From Desulfosediminicola ganghwensis (GTDB taxonomy: Bacteria > Desulfobacterota > Desulfobulbia > Desulfobulbales > Desulfocapsaceae), in the NCBI RefSeq assembly GCF_005116675.2, contig NZ_CP050699.1:744001-808000 (forward strand): a DNA stretch of 64,000 bases, in the 5' to 3' direction. Positions 63,210 through 64,000 of the stretch are shown one piece after another. A program made the position numbers and the translations under genes. Every line of letters begins with the position of its first letter. Positions within the stretch are counted from its first letter, which is position 1. Under the pieces are notes generated by a model. It was not told the DNA's origin, ran no database searches, and was given only the letters and a program-made list of their open reading frames with translations.

Positions 63210-64000
63210 CTAGTTAATCGTGAAAGACACTGCATTTGCCATGCCGTCCCAGGTGTAATCGGTTGCCGTTACCCCGGATACGGAAACGTTATAACTGCCT
63301 GTCGGAGTACCTCCTACACCTTTCTTGTTGGGAGCCTCAGTGGCCCATGACACAGAGCTGATACCATCCACATCGGTGGGGCCACTGGTCAGGGAAACGG
63401 TTACCGGCCCCACCACCGAAATATCCACCGTTGCCCCCTCTATGGGAACGCCATCGGCGTCGCTGACCGTTACATAAATCATGATCTCATCGCCCTGGAG
63501 AAAAGTCGTGGTTTCAACAAAAGTGATCTGGGTATTTTTGCCTTTGCCCGTCACCTCCAAGCGACCGATCGGTCCAAGGACAGCACTGCTGTCAAAACTC
63601 TGTCCCGGCGAAAGCGGGGCTGCACAGAGGACGTTGCTGAATTGGGACTCGCAACCCACGGTATACGAAGTGACCTTGTAACAATAGGTCTGTCCGTTGA
63701 TCAGGTTCATATCCGTGAACGTGGTCGCCTTGCCGGTATCAGCGATAAACAGCTCCTTGCCCACCTGGTCGTAATACAGATTGTACCCACTATCGGGATC
63801 ATTGGGGTCGAGTGCGGATGACCAGCCCAACTCCACCTGGTTGCTGGCCGCAACCGCCTGGACAAGCACCGGTATCGGAGCATCACAGGGCAGGGGCGGC
63901 ACACCTACGGAAGCTGCAGTCATCTGATAGGGTGCCGCGGACTTAAGATTCATATTCTGTTTCCAGAGCTGCCAAATGGTATTACCCCAACCGGCAAGGT
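63210..64000 (-). CDS. Fibronectin/Ig-like surface protein, 3' part (runs off the window)
   Basis: The frame is open from the stop at 63210 to the window edge; codons upstream of the first ATG (63953) continue without a stop (GWGNTIWQLWKQN). The visible part has one FN3 unit (about 90 residues; VELGWSSALDPNDPDSGYNL, TYCYKVTSY) and one Ig-like/Big unit (ITFVETTTFLQGDEIMIYVT, DGVPIEGATVDISV). It looks like the C-terminal end of a large secreted or surface protein. Start and full length are outside the window. Confidence 0.7.
   Translation of the reverse strand, partial: LAGWGNTIWQLWKQNMNLKSAAPYQMTAASVGVPPLPCDAPIPVLVQAVAASNQVELGWSSALDPNDPDSGYNLYYDQVGKELFIADTGKATTFTDMNLINGQTYCYKVTSYTVGCESQFSNVLCAAPLSPGQSFDSSAVLGPIGRLEVTGKGKNTQITFVETTTFLQGDEIMIYVTVSDADGVPIEGATVDISVVGPVTVSLTSGPTDVDGISSVSWATEAPNKKGVGGTPTGSYNVSVSGVTATDYTWDGMANAVSFTIN

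Noticed and set aside
1-64000. CRISPR array or riboswitch
   Set aside because: No regularly spaced repeats were seen, and no leader matched a riboswitch class that I could recognise by eye.

Overview
The window looks like a chromosome segment of a marine, Gram-negative sulfate-reducer-like bacterium of the Desulfobacterota (Desulfobulbales or a relative). This is inferred from gene content: LPS transport genes (lptA, lptB) beside rpoN, a TRAP transporter with a TatT-type lipoprotein, the Gram-negative dedicated sortase system, a compact argBDFGH cluster followed by dapF-dapA-dapB, and a C_GCAxxG_C_C family redox protein. No 16S gene is present, so the assignment is not proven.

Layout. 0.2-0.8 kb: a small Spy/CpxP/ZraP-like periplasmic protein. 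1.0-9.4 kb (minus): a complete MoxR/Bat operon (MoxR ATPase, DUF58, DUF4381, BatA, BatB-BatC fusion, BatD, BatE-like). 9.7-12.8 kb: a HAD phosphatase and a small redox-type operon divergent from a LysR regulator. 12.9-19.2 kb: a complete proteobacterial dedicated sortase system: histidine kinase and response regulator facing away from the VIT/VWA sortase target and its sortase, with a 19-bp inverted repeat in the shared promoter region. 19.4-29.7 kb: a glycosyltransferase, hpt, a TRAP transporter set, a WYL regulator, rpoN, lptB and lptA. 30.6-45.4 kb (plus): arginine and lysine biosynthesis, folK, a transaldolase-family aldolase, a lytic transglycosylase and a SulP anion transporter.

45.5-54.6 kb: a 9-kb genomic island in the 3' end of a tRNA-Leu(CAA) gene, bounded by a 70-bp direct repeat differing at one base. 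It carries a tyrosine integrase, a polymerase-palm-like replication candidate, a fused HNH-HIT protein with a coupled small gene, a zinc-ribbon membrane protein, several small secreted proteins and a zinc-finger protein near the right end. A truncated IS4-type transposase abuts the right end.

55.8-62.0 kb (minus): the most notable locus, a bacterial ubiquitin-like conjugation operon. In transcription order it holds a GHKL ATPase with an N-terminal HTH-like domain, a STAS-like/winged-helix protein, a multiubiquitin-type protein, a ThiF/E1-like enzyme with an E2-like N-terminal region, and a DUF6527 protein. The first gene is split by a 2.4-kb IS66 element with a perfect 8-bp target duplication. 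Removing the element and one copy of the duplication restores an in-frame 362-residue protein. Three copies of a 25-nt repeat lie between the operon's genes. The window ends with a small unknown gene, a truncated histone-deacetylase-like fragment and the 3' part of a large fibronectin/Ig-like surface protein that runs off the edge.

All family names are assignments from reading the translated sequence; no database search was run.
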